Below are positions 1 through 8,667 of a DNA stretch of 64,000 nucleotides, piece by piece. The position numbers were made by a program, and so were the translations under genes. Numbering within the stretch: the stretch's first letter is position 1; every line of letters begins with the position of its first letter. The notes under the pieces were generated by a model. It saw nothing but the letters and a program-made list of their open reading frames with translations. It did not search any database and was not told where the DNA came from. Origin of the DNA: Vulcaniibacterium thermophilum (GTDB lineage Bacteria; Pseudomonadota; Gammaproteobacteria; Xanthomonadales; Xanthomonadaceae); the NCBI RefSeq assembly GCF_007923255.1, contig NZ_VOHJ01000002.1, positions 1 to 64,000 of the forward strand, in the 5' to 3' direction.

Positions 1-259
1 CTCCCGACTCCCGACTCCCGACTCCCGACTCCCGACTCCCGACTCCCGACTCCCGACTCCCGACTCCCGACTCCCGACTCCCGATTCCCGATTCCCGATT
101 CCCGATTCCCGATTCCCGATTCCCGATTCCCGATTCCCGACTCCCGACTCCCGACTCCCGACTCCCGATTCCCGATTCCCGATTCCCGATTCCCGATTCC
201 CGACTCCCGACTCCCGACTCCCGATTCCCGATTCCCGATTCCCGATTCCCGATTCCCGC
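1..259. repeat. Heptanucleotide tandem array (ctcccga / ttcccga), G-quadruplex-prone
   Basis: Thirty-six exact heptads run from base 1 to 252 in homogeneous blocks: 12 ctcccga, 8 ttcccga, 4 ctcccga, 5 ttcccga, 3 ctcccga, 4 ttcccga. One degenerate unit follows to 259. The array starts at or before the window edge, so its true length is unknown. On the minus strand it reads as GGG tracts separated by 4-nt linkers (AGTC or AATC), a standard quadruplex pattern. From memory, GGGNATC heptads have been described as enriched quadruplex repeats in Xanthomonas and Nostoc; the ttcccga unit matches that type. The array ends 24 nt before the efpL start codon, so it probably forms all or part of that gene's leader. 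Confidence 0.97.
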
Positions 260-283
260 CCCCCATTCCCGATTCCCACCCCC

Positions 284-850
284 ATGCGCGCCTCCGAAAT
301 CAAGAAAGGCAACGTCGTCGAGCACAACGGCGCCGTCTACCAGATCCGCGACATCGAACGCAGCGCGCCGCAGGGGCGCGGCGGCAACGTGCGCTTCCGC
401 TTCACCATGTACAGCGTGCCGGGCGGCAACAAGCTCGATGCCAGCTTCGATGCCGATGACGAGCTGCGCGAGGTCGATCTCACCCGCCGGCAGGCGACGT
501 TCTCGTACAAGGACGGCGACGCGTTCGTGTTCCTCGACGACGAGGACTACACGCCGTACGCGCTCGATCCGGACGCGGTGGGCGATGCGGCGGGCTACAT
601 CGTCGACGGCCTGGGCGGCTGCTATGTGGCGCTGATCGACGATGCGCCGGTGGCGGTGCAGCTTCCCGCGAGCGTGGCGATCGAGGTCGTGGACACGCCG
701 CCCGAGCTGAAGGGCGGCACCGCCACCAAGCGTCCGAAGCCGGCGCGGCTGGCGACCGGTATCGAGATCATGGTGCCGGAGTACATCCGCACCGGCGAGC
801 GCGTGCTGGTGAACACCACCACCGGCGAGTACGCCGGACGCGCCGACTGA
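284..850 (+). CDS. efpL: Elongation factor P-like protein EfpL/YeiP
   Basis: A 188-residue EF-P paralogue that binds ribosomes stalled on difficult peptides, classically proline-rich ones, between the P and E sites. It has the three-barrel EF-P layout: a KOW-like N-terminal domain (about 1-65), a middle OB domain carrying the conserved EDYTPY segment, and a C-terminal OB domain ending in GRAD, as in E. coli YeiP. The tip of the first-domain loop carries Arg32 (PQGRGG) where canonical EF-P has a modified lysine, which is typical of the EfpL branch. The ATG at 284 follows the heptad array directly with only a C-rich linker, and no Shine-Dalgarno sequence is visible. No other gene lies between it and the window edge. 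Confidence 0.95.
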   Translation: MRASEIKKGNVVEHNGAVYQIRDIERSAPQGRGGNVRFRFTMYSVPGGNKLDASFDADDELREVDLTRRQATFSYKDGDAFVFLDDEDYTPYALDPDAVGDAAGYIVDGLGGCYVALIDDAPVAVQLPASVAIEVVDTPPELKGGTATKRPKPARLATGIEIMVPEYIRTGERVLVNTTTGEYAGRAD

Positions 851-865
851 GCGCGCGGCGCGTCC

Positions 866-1420
866 TCAGCGGCGCGCCCGCCACTTCAGCGCCATGCGGC
901 GGATCGAGGCGTCGATCGCCGGATCGTCCGGCAACGAGGCGATCGGCCGCCAGGCGAGCGCGTGCGACTCGTCGCTGACGGCGAACGCATCGCCGCCGAG
1001 CGCGCGCACCACGTAGCGCACGTCGTAATGCCAATGCCCGGGCACGCCCTTGTGCTCGGGAATCCAGTGGCGGTCCAGATCGAAGATCACCGGTTCCACC
1101 ACCAGGCCCTGCAGACCCGATTCCTCCTCGGCCTCGCGCAGCGCCACCCGCGCCAGATCGCGGTCGCCGTCGGCATGGCCGCCCAACTGCAGCCAGCGGT
1201 CGAGCTTGCGGTGATGCGTCATCAGCAGGCGCTCGCCTTCCGCATCCACCAGCCACGCCGAGGCGGTGAAGTGGCCGCCGAGCCGCTCACGCACGAACGG
1301 ATCCTGCGCATCGCGCAGCAGTGCGGCGAACTCGCAGGCGAGCGGGCTTTCCTCCGGCCAGCGCAGTCCGTATTCGCGCAGCGCCTCGGCGAGCGGTTGG
1401 ACGTGTGCGAGCGTGGTCAT
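866..1420 (-). CDS. NUDIX hydrolase
   Basis: A 184-residue NUDIX-fold protein, predicted to hydrolyse a nucleoside diphosphate linked to another moiety; the substrate cannot be told from sequence. The Nudix box is present as GGHADG...REAEEESGL. The REAEEESG metal-binding helix is intact, but the upstream position normally occupied by Glu in GX5E is Arg flanked by Asp residues. The start at MTTLAHVQPL (1420) is preferred because the in-frame extension upstream is Arg-rich and unlike the family. It is convergent with efpL, with 15 nt between their stop codons. Confidence 0.85.
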   Translation of the reverse strand: MTTLAHVQPLAEALREYGLRWPEESPLACEFAALLRDAQDPFVRERLGGHFTASAWLVDAEGERLLMTHHRKLDRWLQLGGHADGDRDLARVALREAEEESGLQGLVVEPVIFDLDRHWIPEHKGVPGHWHYDVRYVVRALGGDAFAVSDESHALAWRPIASLPDDPAIDASIRRMALKWRARR

Positions 1421-1576
1421 TTGTGCGGCGCACCAGCGAGGAAGGGGGCGCATTATCGCCTCCGCCACCCATCGCGCGGCGCTTGTGCGTCCGTCGCCCA
1501 GCGGGGTAAGGTCGCGCGGTTGCACTGGCGGCCGCCCGGCCGTCGCCCGCCCGCGTTTCCCCTGGGGAGAGACTCA

Positions 1577-3115
1577 ATGCTGTTCTGGCGCGTCAAGCCG
1601 CTCGAAAAGATCCTGGAAACCGCCGAGAAGAAGTCGCTCAAGCGCCAGCTCGGCGCGTTGCAGCTTACGCTGCTCGGCATCGGCGCCATCATCGGCACCG
1701 GCATCTTCGTGCTGACCGCGGAGGCGGGCCAGAAGGCCGGTCCGGCGATGATGGTGTCGTTCGTCATCGCCGCGGTGGTGTGCGCGCTGGCCGCGCTGGC
1801 CTATGCGGAACTGGCGTCGATGCTGCCGGTGTCCGGCTCCGCCTATACCTATACGTACGGCGTGCTCGGCGAAGGCCTCGCCTGGGTGGTGGGCTGGGCG
1901 CTGGTGCTGGAGTACGCGATCGCCGCGGGCGCGGTATCGGTGGGCTGGTCGGGCTACATGAACGGTCTGCTCGCCAGTGCGGGCCTCGAGCTCCCCGGCG
2001 CGCTCAAGGCCGGTCCGATGGACGGCGGCAGGTTCAATCTGCTCGCGTTCCTCATCGCGCTGGTGATCACCGCGCTGCTGGTGATCGGCACCTCGAAGTC
2101 GGCCAAGGTCAACGCGATCCTGGTGGCGATCAAGGTCGCGGCGCTGACCGCCTTCATCGCGCTGGCCATCCCGGCCGTGCAGGACGAGAACTTCAAGCCG
2201 TTCTTCCCGACCGGCTGGGGCAGCCCGCTCGGCGGCGTCGGCGTGCTCGGCGCGGCGGCGTCGATCTTCTTCGCCTACGTCGGCTTCGACGCGGTCTCCA
2301 CCGCCGCCGAGGAAACCAAGAACCCGAACCGCAACATCCCGATCGGCCTGATCGGCTCGCTCGGCGTGTGCACGCTGTTCTACCTGCTGGTCAGCTACGC
2401 CGCGGTCGGCGCGATGGGCTCGCAGCCGATGCTGGGCCCGGACGGCATGGCGCTGCATCCGGGCACCCCGGAGCTGGCGGCCGCGTGCAAGGGCAGCGAA
2501 GCCCTGGTCTGCAGCCGCGAGCCGCTCGCGCACGTGCTGCGCGTGATCGGCTGGGAGTGGTGGGGCAACATCATCGGCCTGGCTGCGGCGCTCGCGCTGC
2601 CGTCGGTGATCCTGATGATGATCTTCGGGCAGACCCGCATCTTCTTCACCATGTCGCGCGACGGTCTGCTGCCGGAGTTCCTGTCGAAGGTGCATCCGCG
2701 CTTCCACACCCCGCACGTCATCACCATCATCACCGGCCTGTTCGTCGCCGCCTTCGCCGCGCTGTTCCCGGTCGGCATCCTGGCGGACATCTCCAACTCG
2801 GGCACGCTGTTCGCGTTCGTCGCGGTGGCCTTCGCGGTGATGGTGCTGCGCGTGCAGCAGCCGAACCGGCCGCGCCCGTTCCGCACGCCGCTGGTCTGGA
2901 TCGTCTGCCCGCTCGCCGTGCTCGGCTGCCTGCTGCTGTTCCTGAACCTGTCGATGTACACGCTGAGCATGTTCCTCGGCTGGACGGTGATCGGCCTGCT
3001 GCTCTACGCGGTGTACGGCTACCGCCGCAGCCACATGGCGCCCGGCAACCAGCCGACGCCGCCGGCGCCGAAGATCGAACCGGAGCCGCGCTTCCACGAA
3101 GGCCCGCAGGCCTGA
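1577..3115 (+). CDS. APC-family amino-acid permease
   Basis: A 512-residue inner-membrane transporter with about 12 hydrophobic segments. It resembles the cationic amino-acid transporter/YfnA branch of the APC superfamily. The diagnostic TM1 motif GIGAIIGTGIF lies at residues 34-44, preceded by a charged cytosolic N-terminus. The frame stays open far upstream, but the ATG at 1577 has a good ribosome site (ggggaga, 1564-1570) and fits the family N-terminus. The transported amino acid cannot be assigned; the neighbouring methionine-salvage genes are suggestive only. A UUCG-loop hairpin follows the stop. Confidence 0.9.
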   Translation: MLFWRVKPLEKILETAEKKSLKRQLGALQLTLLGIGAIIGTGIFVLTAEAGQKAGPAMMVSFVIAAVVCALAALAYAELASMLPVSGSAYTYTYGVLGEGLAWVVGWALVLEYAIAAGAVSVGWSGYMNGLLASAGLELPGALKAGPMDGGRFNLLAFLIALVITALLVIGTSKSAKVNAILVAIKVAALTAFIALAIPAVQDENFKPFFPTGWGSPLGGVGVLGAAASIFFAYVGFDAVSTAAEETKNPNRNIPIGLIGSLGVCTLFYLLVSYAAVGAMGSQPMLGPDGMALHPGTPELAAACKGSEALVCSREPLAHVLRVIGWEWWGNIIGLAAALALPSVILMMIFGQTRIFFTMSRDGLLPEFLSKVHPRFHTPHVITIITGLFVAAFAALFPVGILADISNSGTLFAFVAVAFAVMVLRVQQPNRPRPFRTPLVWIVCPLAVLGCLLLFLNLSMYTLSMFLGWTVIGLLLYAVYGYRRSHMAPGNQPTPPAPKIEPEPRFHEGPQA

Positions 3116-3137
3116 GACCGAGGCCCGGTGGTCCCCG

Positions 3138-3168
3138 GACGGCGCGCTTCGGCGCGCCGTCTGCGTTT
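3138..3168 (+). terminator. Rho-independent terminator after the permease
   Basis: A perfect 10-bp GC stem (3138-3147 with 3152-3161) closes a ttcg tetraloop and is followed by a short T-containing tail (tgcgttt). It lies 22 nt after the permease stop and before mtnB. Confidence 0.7.
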
Positions 3169-3214
3169 CGGCGGCGTGCATGATCGGCCTGCCGCGATCC
3201 GATAGACTGCGGCC

Positions 3215-3850
3215 ATGACTTCCCTCCCCTTCGACCCGCAGCGCCTCGCGCACTGCGCCGGCGAGATCATCGTGAGCGTGCGCGAACTCGCGGCGCGCGG
3301 CTGGACGCCGGCCACGAGCAGCAACTTCTCGATGCGGCTGGACGATGCGCACGCGGCGATCACCGTGTCCGGGCGCGACAAGGGCCGCCTGACCGAGGGC
3401 GACATCATGGTGGTCGACCTCGACGGCCGGCCGGTGGCCACCGAGCATCGCCCGTCCGCGGAGACGCTGCTGCACACCCAGCTCTACCGCCGCTTTCCGC
3501 AGATCGGCTGCGTGCTGCACACGCACTCGCTCAACCAGACCGTCGCTTCGCGCCTGTACGCCGGCGTCGGCCACGTGCGGCTGGAAGGCTACGAACTGCT
3601 GAAGGCGTTCGCCGGCCAGACCACGCACGAAACCGCGATCGACCTGCCGGTGCTGCCGAACAGCCAGGACATGCGCACGCTCGCCGCGCAGGTCGATGCA
3701 CTGCTCGACCGCCAGCCGATGTGGGGCTATCTGATCGACGGCCACGGCCTGTACGCCTGGGGCCGCGACATGGCCGAGGCGCGTCGTCATCTGGAGGCGT
3801 TCGACTTCCTGCTCGCCTGCGAACTTGAACTCAGGAGACTGGCGCGATGA
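3215..3850 (+). CDS. mtnB: Methylthioribulose-1-phosphate dehydratase
   Basis: A 211-residue class II aldolase-fold enzyme that dehydrates 5-methylthioribulose-1-phosphate to the 2,3-diketo compound in methionine salvage. The zinc-binding pair HTH is at 102-104, the candidate catalytic acid Glu83 sits in SAETLLH, and the late GHGLYAWG segment is family-typical. Its stop overlaps the mtnD start by 4 nt, indicating translational coupling. A gatagact sequence about 12 nt before the ATG could be a -10 element, but this is weak. mtnA and the other salvage enzymes are not in the window. Confidence 0.95.
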   Translation: MTSLPFDPQRLAHCAGEIIVSVRELAARGWTPATSSNFSMRLDDAHAAITVSGRDKGRLTEGDIMVVDLDGRPVATEHRPSAETLLHTQLYRRFPQIGCVLHTHSLNQTVASRLYAGVGHVRLEGYELLKAFAGQTTHETAIDLPVLPNSQDMRTLAAQVDALLDRQPMWGYLIDGHGLYAWGRDMAEARRHLEAFDFLLACELELRRLAR

Positions 3851-4404
3851 GCCGACTGCGCATCTTCAACGACAGCGACCCCGCAGCCCCGCTGCTGGCC
3901 ACCGAGGACGGCGAGGCGATCGCGCGCGAGCTGGCGCGCATCGGCGTGACGTTCGAGCGCTGGCAGGCGGCCCAACCCGTGGTGCCCGGCGATCCGCCGG
4001 AGAAGATCATGGCCGCGTATCGCGCCGACATCGATCGGCTGGTGGCCGAGCGCGGCTTCCGCACCGTCGACGTGGTCAGCATCGCGCCCGACAATCCGAA
4101 CCGCGAGGAGATGCGGAAGAAGTTCCTCGACGAGCACTTCCACAAGGAGGACGAGGTGCGGTTCTTCGTCGCCGGCTCGGGCCTGTTCACCCTGCACGTC
4201 GGCGACAAGGTGTACGAGATCAAGTGCGAGCAGGGCGATCTGATCGCCGTGCCGGACGGCACCACGCACTGGTTCGACATGGGTCCGGAACCGAACTTCG
4301 TCGCGATCCGCTTCTTCACCGAACCGGACGGCTGGGTCGGCCACTTCACCGGCACCGACATCGCGCAGAAGTTTCCGCGCTACGAGCCCGGCCAGGCCGG
4401 CTGA
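3847..4404 (+). CDS. mtnD: Acireductone dioxygenase
   Basis: A 185-residue cupin that oxidises the acireductone of the methionine salvage pathway. The bound metal (Fe or Ni) decides whether ketomethylthiobutyrate plus formate, or the CO-releasing off-pathway products, are formed. Metal ligands are His97, His99 and Glu103 (EHFHKEDE), plus His141 (TTHWFD). Length is normal for bacterial ARD. The start overlaps mtnB by 4 nt. mtnC follows after an 88-nt gap holding a REP-like palindrome, so the three genes may be one transcript with processing in that gap. Confidence 0.96.
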   Translation: MSRLRIFNDSDPAAPLLATEDGEAIARELARIGVTFERWQAAQPVVPGDPPEKIMAAYRADIDRLVAERGFRTVDVVSIAPDNPNREEMRKKFLDEHFHKEDEVRFFVAGSGLFTLHVGDKVYEIKCEQGDLIAVPDGTTHWFDMGPEPNFVAIRFFTEPDGWVGHFTGTDIAQKFPRYEPGQAG

Positions 4405-4452
4405 ATCGCCGGAGCGGCATCGGCCGCGCTCCGGGTCCATCGAAACCGATCC

Positions 4453-4475
4453 GTCGCGGCTGAAGCCGCTCCCCC
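4453..4475. repeat. REP-like palindrome (tcgcggctgaagccgct)
   Basis: A short imperfect palindrome between mtnD and mtnC, of the 'gcggcttcagccgc' type scattered through xanthomonad genomes. Related copies are at 5242-5299 and 37013-37030. Confidence 0.7.
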
Positions 4476-4492
4476 AGGCGACGTTCCTGTCC

Positions 4493-5197
4493 ATGCCCAT
4501 CCGCGCCATCGTCACCGACATCGAAGGCACCACCAGCAGCATCTCGTTCGTCAAGGACGTGCTGTTTCCCTACGCGCGGCGTGCGCTGCCGGCGTTCGTG
4601 AAGGCGCGCGGCCAGGAGCCGGCGGTACGGCGCTGGCTCGATGCGGTGGCGACCGAAGTCGGCGGCGCGTGCAGCGATGCGACCGTCGTCGAGGTGCTGC
4701 AGGGCTGGATCGACCAGGACCGCAAGCACACCGCGCTGAAGGCGCTGCAGGGCATGATCTGGGCCGAAGGCTACCGCCACGCCGACTTCACCGCGCACAT
4801 CTATCCGGATGCCGCCGCCGCGCTGCGCCGCTGGCGCGACGCCGGCCTCCCGCTGTACGTGTATTCCTCCGGCAGCGTGCCGGCGCAGCGTCTGTTCTTC
4901 GGCCACAGCGACGCCGGCGATCTGACGCCGCTGTTCTCCGGCTGGTTCGACACCGAGATCGGCGGCAAGCGCGAGGCCTCGAGCTACGCGCACATCGCCG
5001 AGGCGATCGGCCTGCCGTCGGAACGGATCCTGTTCCTGTCCGACGTGATCGAGGAGCTCGACGCCGCGCGCGACGCGGGCCTGCATACCACCCTGGTCGA
5101 CCGTCGCGAGGATTACCCGCAACCGCGCCTCGGCGAGGCGACGCACGGGCATCCGCGGGTGGAGTCGTTCGCCGATGTGGCGCTGGCGCGCGACTGA
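4493..5197 (+). CDS. mtnC: Enolase-phosphatase E1
   Basis: A 234-residue HAD-superfamily enzyme that both enolises and dephosphorylates 2,3-diketo-5-methylthiopentyl-1-phosphate to give acireductone, the substrate of the neighbouring MtnD. The nucleophile motif is DIEGTTSS with Asp9 and Glu11. Motif II is VYSSGS and motif III/IV is [12 protein letters not shown]. Length matches the family. The order mtnB-mtnD-mtnC on one strand supports a salvage operon. Confidence 0.96.
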   Translation: MPIRAIVTDIEGTTSSISFVKDVLFPYARRALPAFVKARGQEPAVRRWLDAVATEVGGACSDATVVEVLQGWIDQDRKHTALKALQGMIWAEGYRHADFTAHIYPDAAAALRRWRDAGLPLYVYSSGSVPAQRLFFGHSDAGDLTPLFSGWFDTEIGGKREASSYAHIAEAIGLPSERILFLSDVIEELDAARDAGLHTTLVDRREDYPQPRLGEATHGHPRVESFADVALARD

Positions 5198-5241
5198 GTC
5201 GCGCCGGAGGTGCGAAGCCCCGGCGTCCTTCGCCCGCCGCA

Positions 5242-5299
5242 GAAGCGGCTTTGCCGCGACATCGATGGCGGGATCGCGGGTCGCGGCTGGAGCCGCTTG
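5242..5299. repeat. Pair of REP-like palindromes
   Basis: Two half-related copies, agcggctttgccgc (from 5242) and tcgcggctggagccgctt (to 5299), lie in inverted relation in the convergent gap between mtnC and the metallophosphoesterase. No gene is seen in 5198-5462. Confidence 0.6.
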
Positions 5300-5462
5300 T
5301 GTCTTTCGATCCCGCTAGATTTCCAAGGTGAGAGCGGAGTGCGGCAGGTCGCTAAGCCGCGGTGCCGCGAGCACGAGCAGGAGCATGGACCGCCGCACTC
5401 CGTGCTCTCGCCCCAAGCCCGAACAGTTGATCGAGTCGGAGCTCCTGCACCTGCGCCTGCGC

Positions 5463-7004
5463 TTACGGCGCCGCTTCCTGCAGGCGGTACACCGCGCTCG
5501 CGCGCTGCTCGCCATGCCAGCGGTCGAACGCGCGCACCTCGATGCGATGCTCGCCGGGCGCCAGGTCGGTCGGCAGCGCGCCGCGCCAGAGATGGGCGGA
5601 CGGCGCGGCCTCCGGCGAGCGGTCGTATCCGCGCAGCGCGTCGGCCTCGTCGTCGCGGACGTTCTCGGCGAGCACGCGCGGATCGGGCCGCTCGACGCGG
5701 CGCATCGGCTGCCACGCGCCGTCGTCGATGCGGTACTCCACGCGGGTGTCGTCCATGCCCATGAACACGTTCGCGTACACGCCGTACGCCGGATAGGCGC
5801 CGCGCCGCAGCACCTTCGGCGCGTGCAGCGCCATAGCGGCGGTGAACGCGGGATCGCCCGGCGGCAGGCGCGCGGGGTGCCAGGCCAACGCGTAGCCGCC
5901 CTCGCGCGGCAGGCGCAGCGTGGCGTGGCCGTTCGGCGTGCCGTCGCTCATCGTCGCATCCGGCATTCCCTCGGCGTCCTTCACACCCGACCAGAACGCG
6001 CCGCACACGGCACCGACGTTGTACTCGTGCAGCGGCTTCGCGCCGTGCCAGCCGTCGTCGGCGTCGTGGAAATGGTGCCGCTGCGTGTGCGAGTGGCCGC
6101 TCAGCACCAGCACATCGGCGAACGGCCGCAGCAGGGCGAACAGGCGCTCGCGGTCGGCGCGACGGAACGTCTCGCGACCGCCGGCGTCGAACAGCGGGAT
6201 GTGCAGGCCGATCACCAGCCGGGCCTCTTTCGGCACGCCGGCGAGGTAGGCCTCGAGGAACGCGAACTGGTCCTCGCGCAGGCCGCCGACGTAGCGCATG
6301 TCGCCGAGGTGGATGACATCGTCGAGCAGGACGAAGCGGGCGCCGCCCTCCTCGACCGCGAACGTGTCGGGCCCGAACACCCGGCGCCAGGTGGCGAGCG
6401 AATCCTCGTCGCCCGCGGCACCGGCGTCGAGATCGTGGTTGCCGGGCACGTGGAACCACGGCACGCCGAGTTGCGCGGTCGCTGCGTTCAAGGCCGGATA
6501 CAGCGTCGGATCGTCGTTCACCACATCGCCGAGGGTGATGCCGAAACGCGCGCGATGGCGGCCGGCGAGCGGTTCGACGATGTCGCGGCGGTAGTACCCG
6601 ATGTCGGCCGCGTTCTTCACCTGGGTGTCGGCGAACACCAGCACTTCGGCGTCGTGACGTGCGGGGCGATCGCGCAGCAGCGCGAAGTCGCGGCCTGTGC
6701 CGGCGGTGAACCAGAAATCCGGCAGGCCGTCGGCGCGCGCGGCGAAGCGGTAACCGTCCGGCTTGATCGCGAACACGATGCGGCCGTCGGGCACGGCTTC
6801 CAACCGGTAGCGGCCGTCGGCGCCGCTGCGGACGATGCGGCGACCGTCCGAGACCTGCACGCCGGGCAGCGCGGGATCGCCCGCGCCGCGCCCCGGGCGG
6901 CCGTCGGTCTCGAGGTAGACCACGCCGGTCACGGCGCGGTCGCGGGCGTGGGAAGTCGAAGCCGCGGCCAGCAGGGCGGCGGCGAGGCAGAGGATCAGGC
7001 GCAT
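5463..7004 (-). CDS. Exported calcineurin-like metallophosphoesterase
   Basis: A 513-residue protein with a Sec signal peptide (1-20, ending SHA). A small beta-rich N-terminal domain (about 25-110), a calcineurin-type metallophosphoesterase domain (about 120-330) and a C-terminal domain follow. This matches the MetallophosN-Metallophos-MetallophosC arrangement. Metal-binding blocks are FADTQ (Asp126), GDVVND (Asp160), GNHD (Asn189-His190) and GHSHTQRHH. The first block has Gln where classical phosphoesterases have His (DxH). Predicted periplasmic; the substrate is unknown. It is convergent with mtnC and isolated by repeat-filled gaps on both sides. Confidence 0.85.
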   Translation of the reverse strand: MRLILCLAAALLAAASTSHARDRAVTGVVYLETDGRPGRGAGDPALPGVQVSDGRRIVRSGADGRYRLEAVPDGRIVFAIKPDGYRFAARADGLPDFWFTAGTGRDFALLRDRPARHDAEVLVFADTQVKNAADIGYYRRDIVEPLAGRHRARFGITLGDVVNDDPTLYPALNAATAQLGVPWFHVPGNHDLDAGAAGDEDSLATWRRVFGPDTFAVEEGGARFVLLDDVIHLGDMRYVGGLREDQFAFLEAYLAGVPKEARLVIGLHIPLFDAGGRETFRRADRERLFALLRPFADVLVLSGHSHTQRHHFHDADDGWHGAKPLHEYNVGAVCGAFWSGVKDAEGMPDATMSDGTPNGHATLRLPREGGYALAWHPARLPPGDPAFTAAMALHAPKVLRRGAYPAYGVYANVFMGMDDTRVEYRIDDGAWQPMRRVERPDPRVLAENVRDDEADALRGYDRSPEAAPSAHLWRGALPTDLAPGEHRIEVRAFDRWHGEQRASAVYRLQEAAP

Positions 7005-7049
7005 GGGGGCATGGTAGCGCCGGCGGACGAGGGTCTGCCGTCGCCCGTC

Positions 7050-7140
7050 GCACCCTCACCCCAACCCCTCGTCCGGCCCGCCGCAGCGCGGCGGGCGTTC
7101 GTCGGCGCGCGGGCCTGCGGCTCGCAAGCGGGAGAGGGGC
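7050..7140. repeat. CT-rich intergenic inverted repeat (ccctcacccc...gggagagggg)
   Basis: An imperfect inverted repeat with pyrimidine-rich left end and gggagagggg right end. It is the reverse-complement relative of the elements at 32027, 33508 and 35117, and lies upstream of the metallophosphoesterase start. Confidence 0.6.
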
Positions 7141-7153
7141 TTCGCACAGAGTG

Positions 7154-7240
7154 CCGTAGGTTGGGCTGAGCGCAGCGAAGCCCAACATCACGTTGCGGAG
7201 CCGACGTTGGGCTTCGCCTTCGGCTCAGCCCAACCTACGG
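7154..7240. repeat. Long hairpin-forming inverted repeat (gtaggttgggctgag...)
   Basis: Arms 7154-7186 and 7205-7240 are nearly perfect inverted copies of each other (33-36 nt, differing only near the middle), with an 18-nt loop. The element occupies most of the gap between the metallophosphoesterase promoter side and the end of the his operon (stop at 7271), where it could also act as a transcription barrier. Confidence 0.85.
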
Positions 7241-7270
7241 GCTGATCCCCTTAACGGCGGCGTCGGAAGG

Positions 7271-7882
7271 TCAGCGCCGATGACGCGCTTCCAGCTCCCG
7301 CGCCACGTCCGCGAGCGAGAGACCGCGCGCGCGCAGCAGGACCAGCAGGTGGAACAGCAGGTCGGCCGCTTCGCCGGCGAACGCGGCGTCGTCTTCGGTG
7401 ACGGCGGCGATGGCGGTTTCGACGCCCTCCTCGCCGACCTTCTGTGCGATCCGTGCCGTGCCGGCCTCGAACAGCGCGGTGGTGTAGCTGCCGCCCGGCC
7501 GCTCGCACTCGCGGGTGGCGATCAGGCGGTCCAGTTCGGCGATGAAGTCGGCGGGCGCGGACGGGAAGCAGCTCGGCCGCTGCAGGTGGCAGGTCGGCCC
7601 GCGCGGGCGCGCGAGCACCAGCAGCGTGTCGCCGTCGCAATCGGATTCGAGCGCCACCAGTTCGAGCACGTGGCCGGAGGTCTCGCCCTTGGTCCACAGC
7701 CGCTGCCGGCTGCGGCTGAAGAACGTGACCTTGCCGGTGTCGCGCGTGGCGGCGAACGCGGCGCGGTCCATCCAGCCCAGCATCAGCACGCGCAGGCTGT
7801 CGGCGTCCTGCACGATCGCGGGCAGCAGGCCGCCCTGCTTGTCCCAATCGAGCCTGTCGAACGCGGCGGAATTGGACGTCAC
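7271..7882 (-). CDS. hisI: Bifunctional phosphoribosyl-AMP cyclohydrolase / phosphoribosyl-ATP pyrophosphatase
   Basis: A 203-residue HisIE fusion catalysing steps 2 and 3 of histidine synthesis. The N-terminal HisI half (about 1-110) has the [24 protein letters not shown] and SDCDGD..PTCH zinc/metal segments. The C-terminal HisE half (about 115-203) has the KVGEEGVET and EAADLLFH helices. The start is GTG at 7882, overlapping the hisF stop by 4 nt; this reproduces the usual length. It is the last gene of the his operon. Confidence 0.95.
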   Translation of the reverse strand: MTSNSAAFDRLDWDKQGGLLPAIVQDADSLRVLMLGWMDRAAFAATRDTGKVTFFSRSRQRLWTKGETSGHVLELVALESDCDGDTLLVLARPRGPTCHLQRPSCFPSAPADFIAELDRLIATRECERPGGSYTTALFEAGTARIAQKVGEEGVETAIAAVTEDDAAFAGEAADLLFHLLVLLRARGLSLADVARELEARHRR

Positions 7883-8667
7883 GACGCCGCCTCCCAAGGG
7901 CGGACCGCGATGCCGGCCGCGGCCAGCGCGCGCTTGAGCGCCGGAATGCGCACCGCGCCCAAGTGGAACACGCTGGCGGCGAGCGCGCCATCGACGTCCG
8001 CTTCGCGGAACACGTCGACGAAGTGCTCCGCGGTGCCCGCGCCGCCGGAGGCGATCAGCGGCACCGCGCACGCCGCGCGCACCGCGCGCAACTGATCGAG
8101 GTCGTAACCCGTGCGCACGCCGTCGTGGCCCATGCAGTTGAGCACGATCTCGCCGGCGCCGAGGCGCTGCGCTTCCACCACCCAGTCGAGCGTGCGGCGC
8201 GGCAACGCGCGCATCCGCGACGGATCGCCGGTGTACTGACGCACGCGCCATTCGCCGTCGGCGTCGCGCAGGCTGTCGATGCCGACCACCACGCACTGCA
8301 CGCCGAACGCGTCGGCGAGTTCGGCGATCAGCGCCGGCCGCTCGAGCGCCGGCGTGTTGACCGAGACCTTGTCCGCGCCGGCGAACAGGATCGCGCGCGC
8401 GTCCTCGACCGAGCGGATGCCGCCCGCCACGCAGAACGGGATGTCGAGCACGCGCGCCACGCGTTCGACCCAGGCGCGGTCCAGGCGCCGCCCTTCCGGA
8501 CTTGCGGTGATGTCGTAGAACACCAGTTCGTCGGCGCCTTCGTCGCGGTAGCGCAGCGCCAGTCCGACGATGTCGCCCATGTCGACGTGGTCGCGGAAGC
8601 GCACGCCCTTGACCACGCGGCCATCGCGCACGTCCAGGCACGGAACGATGCGGCGCGCGAGGCTCAT
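7879..8667 (-). CDS. hisF: Imidazole glycerol phosphate synthase, cyclase subunit
   Basis: A 262-residue TIM barrel that uses ammonia channelled from HisH to convert PRFAR to imidazole glycerol phosphate and AICAR. The catalytic aspartates sit in the family motifs [15 protein letters not shown] near the N-terminus and VVGIDSLR in mid-barrel. The phosphate-binding GGAGT and GGIRS segments are visible. The start overlaps hisA by 4 nt. Confidence 0.97.
   Translation of the reverse strand: MSLARRIVPCLDVRDGRVVKGVRFRDHVDMGDIVGLALRYRDEGADELVFYDITASPEGRRLDRAWVERVARVLDIPFCVAGGIRSVEDARAILFAGADKVSVNTPALERPALIAELADAFGVQCVVVGIDSLRDADGEWRVRQYTGDPSRMRALPRRTLDWVVEAQRLGAGEIVLNCMGHDGVRTGYDLDQLRAVRAACAVPLIASGGAGTAEHFVDVFREADVDGALAASVFHLGAVRIPALKRALAAAGIAVRPWEAAS

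Noticed and set aside
1-259. CRISPR array
   Set aside because: The units are contiguous 7-mers without spacers and no cas gene is present; it is a simple tandem repeat.
3170-3214. SAM-type riboswitch ahead of the methionine-salvage genes
   Set aside because: The leader before mtnB is too short and shows no SAM riboswitch core.
1574-3790. Long minus-strand open frame opposite the permease and mtnB
   Set aside because: Arg/His/Gln/Ala-rich shadow of real genes on the other strand.
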